Shown here one piece after another: positions 8,655-16,961 of a stretch of DNA of 64,000 bases (position 1 is the stretch's first letter; every line of letters starts with the position of its first letter). This DNA comes from Celeribacter marinus (GTDB lineage: Bacteria > Pseudomonadota > Alphaproteobacteria > Rhodobacterales > Rhodobacteraceae): NCBI RefSeq assembly GCF_001308265.1, contig NZ_CP012023.1, positions 758,932 to 822,931 on the forward strand, in the 5' to 3' direction. A program made the position numbers and the translations under genes. The notes beneath the pieces were generated by a model. It was not told where the DNA came from and did no database searches. It saw only the letters and a program-made list of their open reading frames with translations.

Positions 8655-9656
8655 ATGGCTGTAAAAGTGGCAATCAACGGATTTGGTCGAATTGGTCGTA
8701 ACGTTTTGCGTGCGATTATTGAATCGGGCCGTACCGATATCGAAGTGATCGCAATCAACGATCTTGGCCCCGTGGCAACCAACGCCCACCTGCTACAATA
8801 CGATAGCGTGCATGGCCGTTTCCCCGTAACGGTCTCACACACAGACGACACAATTGACGTGGGTCGCGGCCCGATCAAAGTGACCGCGATCCGCAACCCT
8901 GCCGATTTGCCATGGTCTGACGTTGATGTGGTGATGGAATGCACAGGTATTTTCGCATCCAAAGAGAAGTGCCAAGCACACCTCGACAACGGGTCCTCGC
9001 GCGTGCTGATTTCCGCACCTGGGAAAGACGCCGACAAAACCATCGTGTTTGGCGTGAACGACAGCGAACTGACGGCTGACGACATTATCGTGTCCAACGC
9101 CTCATGCACCACCAACTGCCTCTCTCCCGTTGTTAAAGTGCTCAACGACAACATCGGGATCGTCAAAGGCTTTATGACCACGATCCACTCCTACACGGGG
9201 GATCAGCCGACTCTCGACACTATGCATAGCGATCTATACCGCGCCCGTGCTGCGGCTTTGTCGATGATCCCGACCTCGACAGGTGCGGCAAAAGCCGTGG
9301 GTCTTGTGTTGCCCGAATTGAACGGCAAACTTGACGGCGTGGCGATCCGCGTGCCCACACCAAACGTATCGGTTGTTGACCTGACATTTGAGGCTGCTCG
9401 CGACACCACTGTCGAAGAGATCAACCAGTTGATCCGTGACGCGGCAGACGGCCCGCTCAAAGGTGTGCTTGGCTACACAGACGCGCCGCTGGTCTCCTCG
9501 GATTTCAACCACGATCCGCATTCGTCGATCTTCCATTGCGACCAGACAAAGGTCATGGAAGGCACGATGGTCCGCATCCTGACGTGGTATGACAACGAAT
9601 GGGGCTTCTCCAACCGTATGTCCGACACGGCCGTGGCCATGGGCAAGTTCCTCTAA
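8655..9656 (+). CDS. gap: Glyceraldehyde-3-phosphate dehydrogenase (NAD type)
   Basis: 333-residue GAPDH that oxidises G3P to 1,3-bisphosphoglycerate in glycolysis. The INGFGRIGR loop, Asp36 in AINDLG (NAD-selecting), Cys151 in [16 protein letters not shown] and C-terminal [12 protein letters not shown] are all canonical. It is a full-length paralogue of the upstream gene with clearly diverged sequence, so this is an old duplication rather than a recent tandem copy. An AAGGAG Shine-Dalgarno lies 7 bases before the ATG. A putative operator shared with gap1 lies upstream, and a strong terminator downstream. Confidence 0.96.
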   Translation: MAVKVAINGFGRIGRNVLRAIIESGRTDIEVIAINDLGPVATNAHLLQYDSVHGRFPVTVSHTDDTIDVGRGPIKVTAIRNPADLPWSDVDVVMECTGIFASKEKCQAHLDNGSSRVLISAPGKDADKTIVFGVNDSELTADDIIVSNASCTTNCLSPVVKVLNDNIGIVKGFMTTIHSYTGDQPTLDTMHSDLYRARAAALSMIPTSTGAAKAVGLVLPELNGKLDGVAIRVPTPNVSVVDLTFEAARDTTVEEINQLIRDAADGPLKGVLGYTDAPLVSSDFNHDPHSSIFHCDQTKVMEGTMVRILTWYDNEWGFSNRMSDTAVAMGKFL

Positions 9657-9696
9657 GTCGAGAAACCCCCATATAGATTTCCCGCGCAAGCGAGAC

Positions 9697-9734
9697 AAAA
9701 CACCCCAGAGCCTTCCGCTTTGGGGTGTTTTTTT
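9697..9734 (+). terminator. Terminator after gap2
   Basis: Stem ACACCCCA (9700-9707) / TGGGGTGT (9721-9728) flanked by an A-run and eight T. Confidence 0.85.
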
Positions 9735-9737
9735 CAG

Positions 9738-9759
9738 TTAGAGGTAATTTAGAGGTAAT
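9738..9759. repeat. Two exact tandem copies of TTAGAGGTAAT
   Basis: Head-to-tail 11-bp repeat (9738-9748 and 9749-9759) in the short gap between the gap2 terminator and the convergent coaD. No function can be read from it. Confidence 0.6.
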
Positions 9760-9779
9760 AACGGGCGTTCAACACGAAC

Positions 9780-10274
9780 TCACGGTGCGAGTTTGGCCTT
9801 TAGGCTTGCCTCGACATCAGGCGTGACAAATTTCGACACATCGCCGCCAAGCCGCGCGATCTCCTTGACGAGTTTGGAGGCAATCGCTTGGTGACGCGCT
9901 TCGGCCATCAAAAACACCGTCTCGATCGAATTGTCCAAAGCGCGGTTCATACCAACCATTTGGTATTCGTATTCAAAATCAGCCACGGCACGCAGGCCAC
10001 GGATGATGATCGACGCATTCACATCGCGCGCACAATGGATCAACAGGTTCTCAAAGGGGTGCACAACAATCTCACACCCTGTCTCGATCGAGAGCGCTTT
10101 GGTGTAGGTTTCCAACATCGCCACGCGCTCCTCAAGGGAGAACATCGGCGACTTGTCGCGGTTGATGGCAACCCCGATTACCAACCGGTCGACCAACGCA
10201 CACGCACGGCGAATAATGTCGCCATGCCCGTGGGTTACGGGATCAAATGTGCCGGGGTATAGTCCAACGCGCAT
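9780..10274 (-). CDS. coaD: Phosphopantetheine adenylyltransferase
   Basis: 164-residue nucleotidyltransferase that adenylylates 4'-phosphopantetheine to dephospho-CoA, the penultimate step of coenzyme A synthesis. The N-terminal GLYPGTFDPVTHGHGDII holds the T/HxGH nucleotide-binding motif, RGLRAVADFEYEYQM is the conserved mid-protein segment, and the C-terminal ASKLVKEIARLGGDVSKFV replaces the ISSTxVR-type loop. Length is standard. It stands alone between convergent gap2 and a separately started CBS gene on the same strand. Confidence 0.97.
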   Translation of the reverse strand: MRVGLYPGTFDPVTHGHGDIIRRACALVDRLVIGVAINRDKSPMFSLEERVAMLETYTKALSIETGCEIVVHPFENLLIHCARDVNASIIIRGLRAVADFEYEYQMVGMNRALDNSIETVFLMAEARHQAIASKLVKEIARLGGDVSKFVTPDVEASLKAKLAP

Positions 10275-10413
10275 GAGGTTCTCCTTGCTCTTATGGCAAG
10301 CAACAATATTGCGCGCCCGAAGGCAAGCAAAACAACGATACCAAGGTGCGAGTGTTGCTCAACATCACCGCCTCACCATCGCTGTCTTGGTCTTTGCGTG
10401 GTGTAATTTGGGG

Positions 10414-10848
10414 TCAGTGCCCCATAATCATCCCTTCAAGTGCGTTGCGCTCCATCGCCAACTCTTCGAGACGCGCCTTGACCACATCCCCGATCGACAC
10501 AAGGCCGATCATCTTGTCACCATCCATGACAGGCATGTGGCGAAACCGCCCCTGTGTCATCTGTTCCAACACCTCAAGAGCGGTGTGATCAGGACGACAG
10601 GTGATAAGCTTGCGCGTCATGAGATCACTCACCGGAAGATCCAGCACCGATGGTCCCTGACGCCCCAATTCGCGCACCACATCGCGTTCGGACAATATCC
10701 CGTCTGGATACGTGAGATCAGTCCCAACGACCAACGCGCCGATCCGCTTTTGCGACAGGATCGCCACCGCGTCCCCGACAGTCGCATCGGGCGCGACCCC
10801 AGCGGTTTCGGTGATGGCTTTTCCCTTTAAAATCTGTCCGACGATCAT
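10414..10848 (-). CDS. Two-CBS-domain protein
   Basis: 144-residue protein made of a tandem CBS pair (about 8-65 and 75-132) with nothing else attached. The first repeat contains DAVAILSQKRIGALVV, the second ALEVLEQMTQGRFRHMPVMDGDKMIGLVSIGDV. Stand-alone CBS pairs bind adenine nucleotides and act as energy or redox sensors on partner proteins; the partner here is unknown. A GGAGG ribosome-binding site precedes the ATG. It is divergent from a DUF2892 membrane protein across a 392-bp control region. Confidence 0.9.
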   Translation of the reverse strand: MIVGQILKGKAITETAGVAPDATVGDAVAILSQKRIGALVVGTDLTYPDGILSERDVVRELGRQGPSVLDLPVSDLMTRKLITCRPDHTALEVLEQMTQGRFRHMPVMDGDKMIGLVSIGDVVKARLEELAMERNALEGMIMGH

Positions 10849-11240
10849 GCGATATCCTCCGTTTTACACATATGCACATTTCCCTACCTGTAGCGTCCTC
10901 CTTTGATGGCCCTCCTGTCAAGTTGCGCGACATATTTACGCAACGTTTGACGAAGATACGCCCTCCGGTAACGCGGTCGAAACAGTCAATTTGCGACATA
11001 TTGGAACGTCAAAGCCGCCAATTTGCGCTTCAAACAACACAATTCGAACATTTAAGCCCCGTGGGATCTGTGCGGATACGCACCTGTAAGATCGCTGCAT
11101 TGCGATTCAAAACAGACAGCAACGGGACGACGGTCAAGCGCAGTAGAGCGCAAGGTGTCCACGGCTTCGGTGAGTTAGTCACAGACTCGCTCAAAATTCA
11201 TGGTTAATCTAAGACTAACGTTAAACGAGAAAGGTGTATC
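10849..11240. other. 392-bp divergent intergenic region with repeated TTGCG..ACATATT elements
   Basis: This region separates the CBS gene from the DUF2892 gene. I see no ORF or RNA. It contains GTTGCG-N11-CGCAAC (10922-10944), enclosing CGACATATTTA, and a second TTGCGACATATT at about 10991-11002, plus further TTTGCG runs near 11019. No FNR-type TTGAT-N4-ATCAA site was found. The repeated TTGCG..ACATATT core looks like a regulator-binding array for one or both divergent promoters. Confidence 0.45.
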
Positions 11241-11435
11241 ATGTTTCAGAAAAATGTCGGCGGTCTCGACCGCATCCTTCGTATCGTCGTAGGTGTTGCG
11301 CTCATCGTGGGCTTCTTTGTCTACGGCAACCCGCTCTTCTTGATCGGGATTGTCCCTTTGGCCACGGGCCTGCTCAACTCATGCTTGGTCTATTCGCTCT
11401 TCGGGATTAACACCTGCCCCATGAACAAGCGCTAA
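11241..11435 (+). CDS. DUF2892 (YgaP-type) membrane protein
   Basis: 64-residue protein matching the DUF2892 family: N-terminal QKNVGGLDRILRIVVG, two hydrophobic segments (about 14-29 and 31-52), then Cys48 (NSCLVY) and a C-terminal NTCPMNK. Members occur alone or fused to rhodanese domains (YgaP) and are linked with sulfur handling. The start follows GAGAAAGG. It converges on a Crp/Fnr gene that shares a bidirectional hairpin with it. A sulfur-related role is inferred from the family and from the sox locus 1.3 kb away. Confidence 0.85.
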   Translation: MFQKNVGGLDRILRIVVGVALIVGFFVYGNPLFLIGIVPLATGLLNSCLVYSLFGINTCPMNKR

Positions 11436-11442
11436 AACACGC

Positions 11443-11475
11443 ATCCCTTTCAGATCGACTCTGAAAGGGATTTTA
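11443..11475. terminator. Bidirectional terminator between DUF2892 and crp/fnr genes
   Basis: Perfect 11-bp stem ATCCCTTTCAG (11443-11453) / CTGAAAGGGAT (11461-11471), then TTTTA. The left arm overlaps the stop codon of the minus-strand regulator gene. Confidence 0.8.
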
Positions 11476-12118
11476 GCGCGTCAATGTCCAGTAGTTTGAC
11501 CTCACCGCGCGCCGTGGCAACCCACCCGCGCCGCTGGAACTCTTGGAGTTGGCGCGAAATCACTTCCCGCGCAGTGCCCAGCTCAGCCGCCAATTGCGCG
11601 TGAGTCGCTTTGAGCGTGGCGTGCTCGTCCGACAGTTCGACCAGCTTTTGCGCTAAACGAATGTCGACCTTTTGGAACGCGATCTCTTCGATCACATGAA
11701 ACAGATCAGTGATCCGGCGCGAATAGGCCGAGAACACGAATGTGCGAAAGCTCTTGGACGTGGCGACCAGATCGTCGAACACACGGCGCGGTATTGCCGC
11801 CGCCTGAACCTCGGTTTCCGCGATACCTTCGGCTGAATAATCCTCATAGGCCAACATACAAGCCGTTGTTAGCACACAACTTTCACCCGCGTGGACACGG
11901 TATAACACCATCTCACGCCCACCCTCGGATGTCTGTTGAACGCGCACAGTGCCCTCAAGCAAGAGCAACAGGTTTTCGGGGTTTTTCCCCGGACCAAAGA
12001 GAATGGTTCCCTTTGGCACGGTGATCACTTGAGATTGCGTAATCAGACGATCGCGCAGCTTTTGATCAAGGCTCGACAGCCCCATAAACCGATCAATCCA
12101 ATCAACGCGAACATCCAT
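11450..12118 (-). CDS. Crp/Fnr-family regulator with double-Cys sensor motif
   Basis: 222-residue regulator: cyclic-nucleotide-binding-like beta-barrel (about 15-120), dimer helix (120-150), and C-terminal winged HTH with the recognition helix in GTAREVISRQLQEFQRRG. It lacks the N-terminal Cys cluster of Fnr. Where Crp has its cAMP phosphate loop, it has GESCVLTTACML with Cys81 and Cys87, so cAMP binding is unlikely and a thiol or persulfide switch is plausible. The ATG at 12118 (AAAGGGAA upstream) is preferred over one 13 codons earlier. Its position beside DUF302, DUF2892 and sox suggests control of sulfur or redox genes, by inference. Confidence 0.88.
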   Translation of the reverse strand: MDVRVDWIDRFMGLSSLDQKLRDRLITQSQVITVPKGTILFGPGKNPENLLLLLEGTVRVQQTSEGGREMVLYRVHAGESCVLTTACMLAYEDYSAEGIAETEVQAAAIPRRVFDDLVATSKSFRTFVFSAYSRRITDLFHVIEEIAFQKVDIRLAQKLVELSDEHATLKATHAQLAAELGTAREVISRQLQEFQRRGWVATARGEVKLLDIDALKSLSESI

Positions 12119-12179
12119 GCCGTTTCCCTTTGCGCGGGGGATGCTTTGCCAAAACAAAACACCGTTTCAGGCACCATAG

Positions 12180-12620
12180 TTAGAAGCTTATGGCCTCTTC
12201 TACAATCTCTGTCAGCAAATCCTCAACGACTTGCATTGGGCCGTCGGGATAATCGCGAAATCCAATGGTCACTTTTCCCGCTTGGTCGGCGACAAAAATG
12301 GAGTACGGACAATGCACGACATTCATTGGGTCGGCCTCCATCACTTGACGCGAAACGGTGGCGGAACAGAACAAAAACACGTCCGCCGCATCGAAAATTA
12401 CCACATCCGATCCAACATCCGCACGTGTGCGCTCCAACATTTCGCCCGTGTGACTGCGGTAATCAATCACGAGGCCTTTGGATATAATCGCGTCCTCAAT
12501 GGCAAATGTCGCATCGTCGAACGTGCCATCATAATCGAACATAATCGCGGCATCATTGGCCATAGCTGGCGCACCATCCATGGTCGCAATAATCGCGCAA
12601 ACTTTTAAAAACTGGGTCAT
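12180..12620 (-). CDS. DUF302-family protein
   Basis: 146-residue protein with a DUF302 core: the DDATFAIEDAIISKGLVI helix, VFLFCSATVSRQVMEADP in the middle, and NVVHCPYSIFV near the C-terminal strand. The first 21 residues (FLKVCAIIATMDGAPAMA) are hydrophobic and end like a cleavable signal, so it may act in the periplasm. DUF302 proteins are often found beside sulfur-oxidation and heavy-metal genes; biochemical function is not established. It follows the soxD terminator and precedes the Crp/Fnr gene by 61 bases on the same strand, so it probably has its own promoter or shares one with that regulator. Confidence 0.85.
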   Translation of the reverse strand: MTQFLKVCAIIATMDGAPAMANDAAIMFDYDGTFDDATFAIEDAIISKGLVIDYRSHTGEMLERTRADVGSDVVIFDAADVFLFCSATVSRQVMEADPMNVVHCPYSIFVADQAGKVTIGFRDYPDGPMQVVEDLLTEIVEEAISF

Positions 12621-12651
12621 GAGAGTCTCCCTTCAACCCGAGTATACCACG

Positions 12652-12683
12652 AAAAAGGGCGGTCCCAAACAAGACCGCCCTTT
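12652..12683 (-). terminator. Terminator after soxD
   Basis: Stem AAAGGGCGGTC (12654-12664) / GACCGCCCTTT (12673-12683) with the T-run on the minus strand, 10 bases after the soxD stop. It ends the sox transcript before DUF302. Confidence 0.88.
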
Positions 12684-12693
12684 CTAATATCTC

Positions 12694-13767
12694 TTACTGT
12701 GAGACCGATTTTAGATATTCGATCACCGCGTTGATATCGTCGTCTTTCTTTAAGCCCGCAAACGACATCTTGGTCTTTTTATAGACGCCTTTTGGCTTTG
12801 CTAGGAATTCGGCCAAATGCGCCTCGTCCCAAACCACACCCTCATCATGGGCGGTGGTCAGATCCTTGGAGTACTTGAAGTCCTCGATATGCGCCACCGG
12901 CGCCCCGACAACACCATTCAGGATTGGACCAACCTTGTTCTTGGCGCCCTCGCCCACTTGGTGACAGGCCTTACATTTTTTAAAGACCGTCTCACCCTGT
13001 GCGGCCAGATCGGCGTCAAACGCGGCCATTACGGGCGCTGCAACCGCCTCCTCGACAGGTGCGGCTTCAACGGGTGCGTCAGCAGCGGCCTGTTCAACCG
13101 GAGCGGCCTCAGGTTCAGCCTCGGCCCCCTCTTCCTGAGGAGTAACATCCAACACCGCCGCGCGCTTGGTCACTTCGACCGTCTCTTTGCAGTTTTCATA
13201 GCACGCATTGGCTTCGGTAAAGATCGTCAATTCCGTCTCGGGGCGGTCATCAATGATAAACCCATCCGCGTTGGGCATCTCGACATCCATAAAGTTCTCA
13301 TTGGTCAAAACGAAATCATCGTCCACGAGATAGTTGGAATAGAGAATATACGCGGTGATCGCGTAAACATCGTCGTCCGACATCGTTTGCGCCGCGCCAA
13401 ATGGCATGGAGCGCCGCACATAGTCATAAACGGTCGACAGATATGGCCAGTAGGACCCAACGGTTTTAAGCGGATCTTTGTCCGCCAATGTGCCATCACC
13501 GCCCGCCAATTTGGGCCAATTGTCCACACCTTCGGCAAACTCGCCGTGACATGAGGCGCAATTTTCCGAAAAGATCATTTCGCCATCTTCAACAGAGCCA
13601 GACCCCATGGGCAAGCCTTGGCCTTGTGGGCCGATGTCGTGGTTCCATGCCGCGATTTCATCGGGGAGCGCCACACGGCCCAGACCCAATTTTTCCGCGA
13701 ATGACGGTGTTGCGAGCGACGCGATGAGCGCCGTGCTTGCGATCAGTTTAGGAAGAAACTTCGACAT
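12694..13767 (-). CDS. soxD: Sulfane dehydrogenase cytochrome subunit SoxD
   Basis: 357-residue periplasmic diheme cytochrome c, partner of the molybdenum subunit SoxC; together SoxCD oxidises the sulfane sulfur bound to SoxY. It has a Sec signal (1-24), a first heme motif CASCH at 70-74, and a second, CKACH, in the C-terminal cytochrome domain, after an Ala/Pro/Glu-rich linker (about 220-265). The Met at 13767 gives a proper signal peptide; the open frame extends 97 codons further across soxC but that part is antisense-like noise. The start overlaps the end of soxC by 20 bases, indicating translational coupling. Confidence 0.95.
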   Translation of the reverse strand: MSKFLPKLIASTALIASLATPSFAEKLGLGRVALPDEIAAWNHDIGPQGQGLPMGSGSVEDGEMIFSENCASCHGEFAEGVDNWPKLAGGDGTLADKDPLKTVGSYWPYLSTVYDYVRRSMPFGAAQTMSDDDVYAITAYILYSNYLVDDDFVLTNENFMDVEMPNADGFIIDDRPETELTIFTEANACYENCKETVEVTKRAAVLDVTPQEEGAEAEPEAAPVEQAAADAPVEAAPVEEAVAAPVMAAFDADLAAQGETVFKKCKACHQVGEGAKNKVGPILNGVVGAPVAHIEDFKYSKDLTTAHDEGVVWDEAHLAEFLAKPKGVYKKTKMSFAGLKKDDDINAVIEYLKSVSQ

Positions 13768-15049
13768 TTTCCGACTCCCCGTTTTCTTTGACCCACCAGG
13801 TCTGAATACAGTTGTTGTGATAGACCGAGTTCTCGCCGCGCACCTCGCGCAATTGCGCTTTGGTCGGCTGAACGTAGCCCGTGTCATCATGGGCGCGCGA
13901 TTGCAGGAACATCTCCGACCCATCCCAATTGATATCGAGATAGAAACGGGTGAGCGCCATTTTCTCGCCCTCTTTGGCCAAGCGCGCTTTTTGCCACGTT
14001 TTGCCGCCATCAATGGAGACATCAACGCCCGAAATCGCACCGCGACCCGACCATGCAAGACCGGTAATCACAAGCGGACCTTTGCCGTGGGTAATGGGCA
14101 TTTGCGGGCTTGGCGATGTGACAACGGATTTCGCATCCATGATCCACGTCCATTTGCGCGATGTCCCATCAGCCAAAGTGTCGGTGTATTTCGACGTCTC
14201 TTCGCGGCTCTCGATTGGGTGGTCCGTCACCTCGATCCGGCGCAGCCATTTGACCCACATATTGCCTTCCCAACCGGGAACGACGAGGCGAACGGGATAG
14301 CCATGCTCCATTCGAAGCGCCTCCCCGTTGGCCTTGAACGCGACGAGCACGTCATCAAGCGCCTTTTCCATCGGGATAGACCGCCCGTTCGACGAGGCAT
14401 CGGCCCCCTCGACGTAGACCCATTTGTCCGCGAGATCGCCAGCCGCATCCAAACCCGCCTCTTCGAGAAGCGTTCGCAGCGAAATACCCGAGTATTCCAT
14501 GTTGTGGATCATGCCGTGCGTGAACTGCGAGCCGTTGAGCTGTGCACCCGCCCATTCCATGCCCGTGTTCGCGGCGCACTCAAGGAAATAGGTGCGGTTT
14601 TCGCGCGGGAAGCGTTCCAGATCGGCGTAGGAAAAGACCAACGGGCGATCAACGAGACCGTTGATCATCAAACGGTAATCTTCCTTTTTCAACTCAATCG
14701 CACCCGAGTGGTGGCGTTCAAACGCGCACCCTTGTGGCGTGATCGTGCCATCAAGCGCGTGGATCGGCGTGAAGTTGATCGAGGAAATCACATCCGCGGT
14801 GAGCCACGGCACGTTGCGGCGGACCACATCGCCCTCAAACTGGATCGGCATCCCGTAGGGCGAGGCGTCAACGCCCTCACCGGTTGAGCTGGCCCAATCC
14901 TGCATCTCGGTGATCAGCGGGTCGGGGGTGTCTTGTGCTGTGGCCTTGGCAGTGGCGGCAAGACCGACACCGGTCGCCGCCGCACCGCGCAAAAACGCGC
15001 GGCGGTTGGGGCCTTTGGTCGGGCCGTCATGTGTGGGGGTGTCACTCAT
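13748..15049 (-). CDS. soxC: Sulfane dehydrogenase molybdopterin subunit SoxC
   Basis: 433-residue sulfite-oxidase-family molybdoenzyme exported by the Tat pathway (twin Arg at 16-17 in NRRAFLRG). The molybdenum-ligand Cys lies in TYFLECAANTG, and a C-terminal Mo-co dimerisation domain follows (VDVSIDGGKTWQKA). SoxCD lets the Sox system extract six further electrons per thiosulfate; its presence predicts complete oxidation to sulfate without stored sulfur globules. It is separated from soxB by 97 bases that contain a terminator-like hairpin, so soxCD expression may be reduced or separately promoted. Confidence 0.96.
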   Translation of the reverse strand: MSDTPTHDGPTKGPNRRAFLRGAAATGVGLAATAKATAQDTPDPLITEMQDWASSTGEGVDASPYGMPIQFEGDVVRRNVPWLTADVISSINFTPIHALDGTITPQGCAFERHHSGAIELKKEDYRLMINGLVDRPLVFSYADLERFPRENRTYFLECAANTGMEWAGAQLNGSQFTHGMIHNMEYSGISLRTLLEEAGLDAAGDLADKWVYVEGADASSNGRSIPMEKALDDVLVAFKANGEALRMEHGYPVRLVVPGWEGNMWVKWLRRIEVTDHPIESREETSKYTDTLADGTSRKWTWIMDAKSVVTSPSPQMPITHGKGPLVITGLAWSGRGAISGVDVSIDGGKTWQKARLAKEGEKMALTRFYLDINWDGSEMFLQSRAHDDTGYVQPTKAQLREVRGENSVYHNNCIQTWWVKENGESENVEVSS

Positions 15050-15105
15050 GGAATGTGCTCCCTATTTGAATGCGATCATTCGACTATGTGAATGATTTGT
15101 TTGCG

Positions 15106-15136
15106 AAAAAACCGCCCCGCCCAATGGGCAAGGCGG
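15106..15136 (-). terminator. Hairpin with U-run between soxB and soxC
   Basis: CCGCCccGCCC / GGGCaaGGCGG stem-loop; on the minus strand it is followed by TTTTTT. It sits 11 bases after the soxB stop, inside the presumed operon, so it is a terminator or attenuator controlling soxCD. Confidence 0.75.
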
Positions 15137-15146
15137 CGCGTTAGAT

Positions 15147-16844
15147 TTAGGCGCCAATCACGTTGACAGAGGTGTTTTCCTCAACCGTCACTGTGCCTTT
15201 GGCGCGAATGTGATCTTCGACGAGATCCCAGATTTGCGGACCTTCGGTGCCCTCGTTCACGGATGCCCACCCTGCAACGATGTACGTCTTTGCAGGATCG
15301 AGTTTCTCGCCCGTTTTGAGCATGGTGATGTCGGTGATCCGTGACCCTTGCGGCTTGTTGATATCGACGGTGTAGCCAAGGCCACCCATGCGCACCATGT
15401 CGCCACCCTGTTGGTAATAGGGATCGGGGTTAAAGATGTTGTCAGCCACGTCTTCCATGATCGTGTGAATGAATTCACCGGTCATTTCAGAGCGATACGC
15501 CTTGCCGTAGGTCATAGATGTGGCGTTCCAAATGTCCTCACGGGTGATTTTATCACCGGGGATCAAGGACGGACCCCACCGCACGCCCGGAGACATCGCA
15601 ATGTCTGCCTCGCGCTGCTCGATCAGAGCATCGCAAATCAGGTTGTCCCATGTACCGTTGAAGTTGCCACGACGATACAACAGGCTATCGGTCTCGCCCA
15701 CTACGGTGGACATATCCTCGAGATACGGCGCGCGTTGCTCGTCGATGAGTGCGGCGACCTCTTTGTCGGGTTCGATCACATCCGAGAAAATCGGGATCAG
15801 TTTGTGGCGGAACCCCATCATCTGGCCATCGCGCACGTCCAAATCGACGCGGGAGACGAATTTGCCGTTGGAGCCGGAGGCGATCAGGATCGTCTCGCCC
15901 ACAAGCACAGGTTCGGGAAGTGCGTCATGGGTGTGGCCCGTCAGGATCACGTCGATGCCCGTCACGAGAGACGCCATCTTTTTGTCGACGTCAAAGCCGT
16001 TGTGCGACAACAAAACAACGAGGCCGGCACCCAACCCTTTGACCTCATCCACGACCTCTTGCATCCGCTCGGTGCGAATGCCGAACGAGTATTCGGGGAA
16101 CATCCAACCGGGGTTGGCAATGGGCATATACGGGAAGGCCTGACCGATGACGGCAATTTTCACGCCACCGCGTTCAAAGAACTTATAGGGCGCGAAGTCT
16201 GCAGCGGGTTCGTCCCATTCGGCGTCATAGATGTTGGCGCCCAAAGCGGCGAACGGAAGGTCAGCCACCACTTCGCGGACGCGGTCAGAACCGAGCGTGA
16301 ATTCCCAGTGGAACGTCATCGCATCAGGTTTGAGCGCGTTCATCACGTTGACCATATCTTGGCCTTCGGTGTGGAAACAGGTGTAGGAGCCGTGCCATGT
16401 GTCGCCGCCATCGAGCAAAAGCGCATCAGGGCGTTCGGCACGGATAGAGTTGATCACGGTGGCCACGCGGTCGAGACCGCCGACCTTGCCATAGCCCTGC
16501 GCCAGAGCGGAAAAGTCACCCGACGACAGCGCGTAGTGTGAGGGCGATCCATCCTCAATGCCGTAGAGTTTGCGGAAATCTGCGCCCGTCACATGGGGAA
16601 CCGCGCCCTTGTTGCCGCCAACGCCGATGTTGATCGACGGCTCACGAAAATAGATCGGTTTGAGCTGTGCGTGGATATCGGTGACGTGGATCAGCGATAC
16701 GTTGCCATAGGTGTCAAAATCAAGCAATTGATCTTGTGTGAGGGACTGTTGCGCCGCCAGACGCGACCAGTTGCCAAAGCCAGACGCCCCAACCATTGCC
16801 GAGGCAGCCATAGAAACCTGTAGGAAATCGCGACGGGAAATCAT
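15147..16844 (-). CDS. soxB: Thiosulfohydrolase SoxB
   Basis: 565-residue dimanganese hydrolase of the 5'-nucleotidase fold that releases sulfate from SoxY-bound thiosulfonate. It has a Tat signal (SRRDFLQVS), metallophosphoesterase motifs HVTDIHAQL, DGGDTWHGS, LLSHNGFDVDK and ILTGHTHDALPEP, and a C-terminal substrate domain. Length matches characterised SoxB. It is flanked on both sides by hairpins with U-runs, one after soxA and one before soxC, an unusual insulation for a central operon gene. Confidence 0.97.
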   Translation of the reverse strand: MISRRDFLQVSMAASAMVGASGFGNWSRLAAQQSLTQDQLLDFDTYGNVSLIHVTDIHAQLKPIYFREPSINIGVGGNKGAVPHVTGADFRKLYGIEDGSPSHYALSSGDFSALAQGYGKVGGLDRVATVINSIRAERPDALLLDGGDTWHGSYTCFHTEGQDMVNVMNALKPDAMTFHWEFTLGSDRVREVVADLPFAALGANIYDAEWDEPAADFAPYKFFERGGVKIAVIGQAFPYMPIANPGWMFPEYSFGIRTERMQEVVDEVKGLGAGLVVLLSHNGFDVDKKMASLVTGIDVILTGHTHDALPEPVLVGETILIASGSNGKFVSRVDLDVRDGQMMGFRHKLIPIFSDVIEPDKEVAALIDEQRAPYLEDMSTVVGETDSLLYRRGNFNGTWDNLICDALIEQREADIAMSPGVRWGPSLIPGDKITREDIWNATSMTYGKAYRSEMTGEFIHTIMEDVADNIFNPDPYYQQGGDMVRMGGLGYTVDINKPQGSRITDITMLKTGEKLDPAKTYIVAGWASVNEGTEGPQIWDLVEDHIRAKGTVTVEENTSVNVIGA

Positions 16845-16915
16845 GCGCAGTGCTCCAATACGGTGGCACGGTGTTCTATAAACCTATGCCGAATTTTGAA
16901 TGTATATAGGTGAAG

Positions 16916-16949
16916 AAAACCCCGCCCCTTCCAAATGGAACGGCGGGGT
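16916..16949 (-). terminator. Hairpin with U-run between soxA and soxB
   Basis: ACCCCGCCccTTCCA / TGGAAcGGCGGGGT stem; the minus-strand product ends TTTTCTTC. It begins 12 bases after the soxA stop and has the form of an intrinsic terminator within the operon. Confidence 0.8.
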
Positions 16950-16961
16950 CATCAAAACTGT

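Noticed and set aside
13607..14887. 426-codon open frame on the plus strand opposite soxC/soxD
   Set aside because: It lies antisense to two certain genes, has no family motif or ribosome-binding site, and long antisense frames are expected at this GC content.
15348..16541. 397-codon plus-strand frame opposite soxB
   Set aside because: A shadow of soxB codon bias; the translation is His/Val/Asp-rich without recognisable domains.
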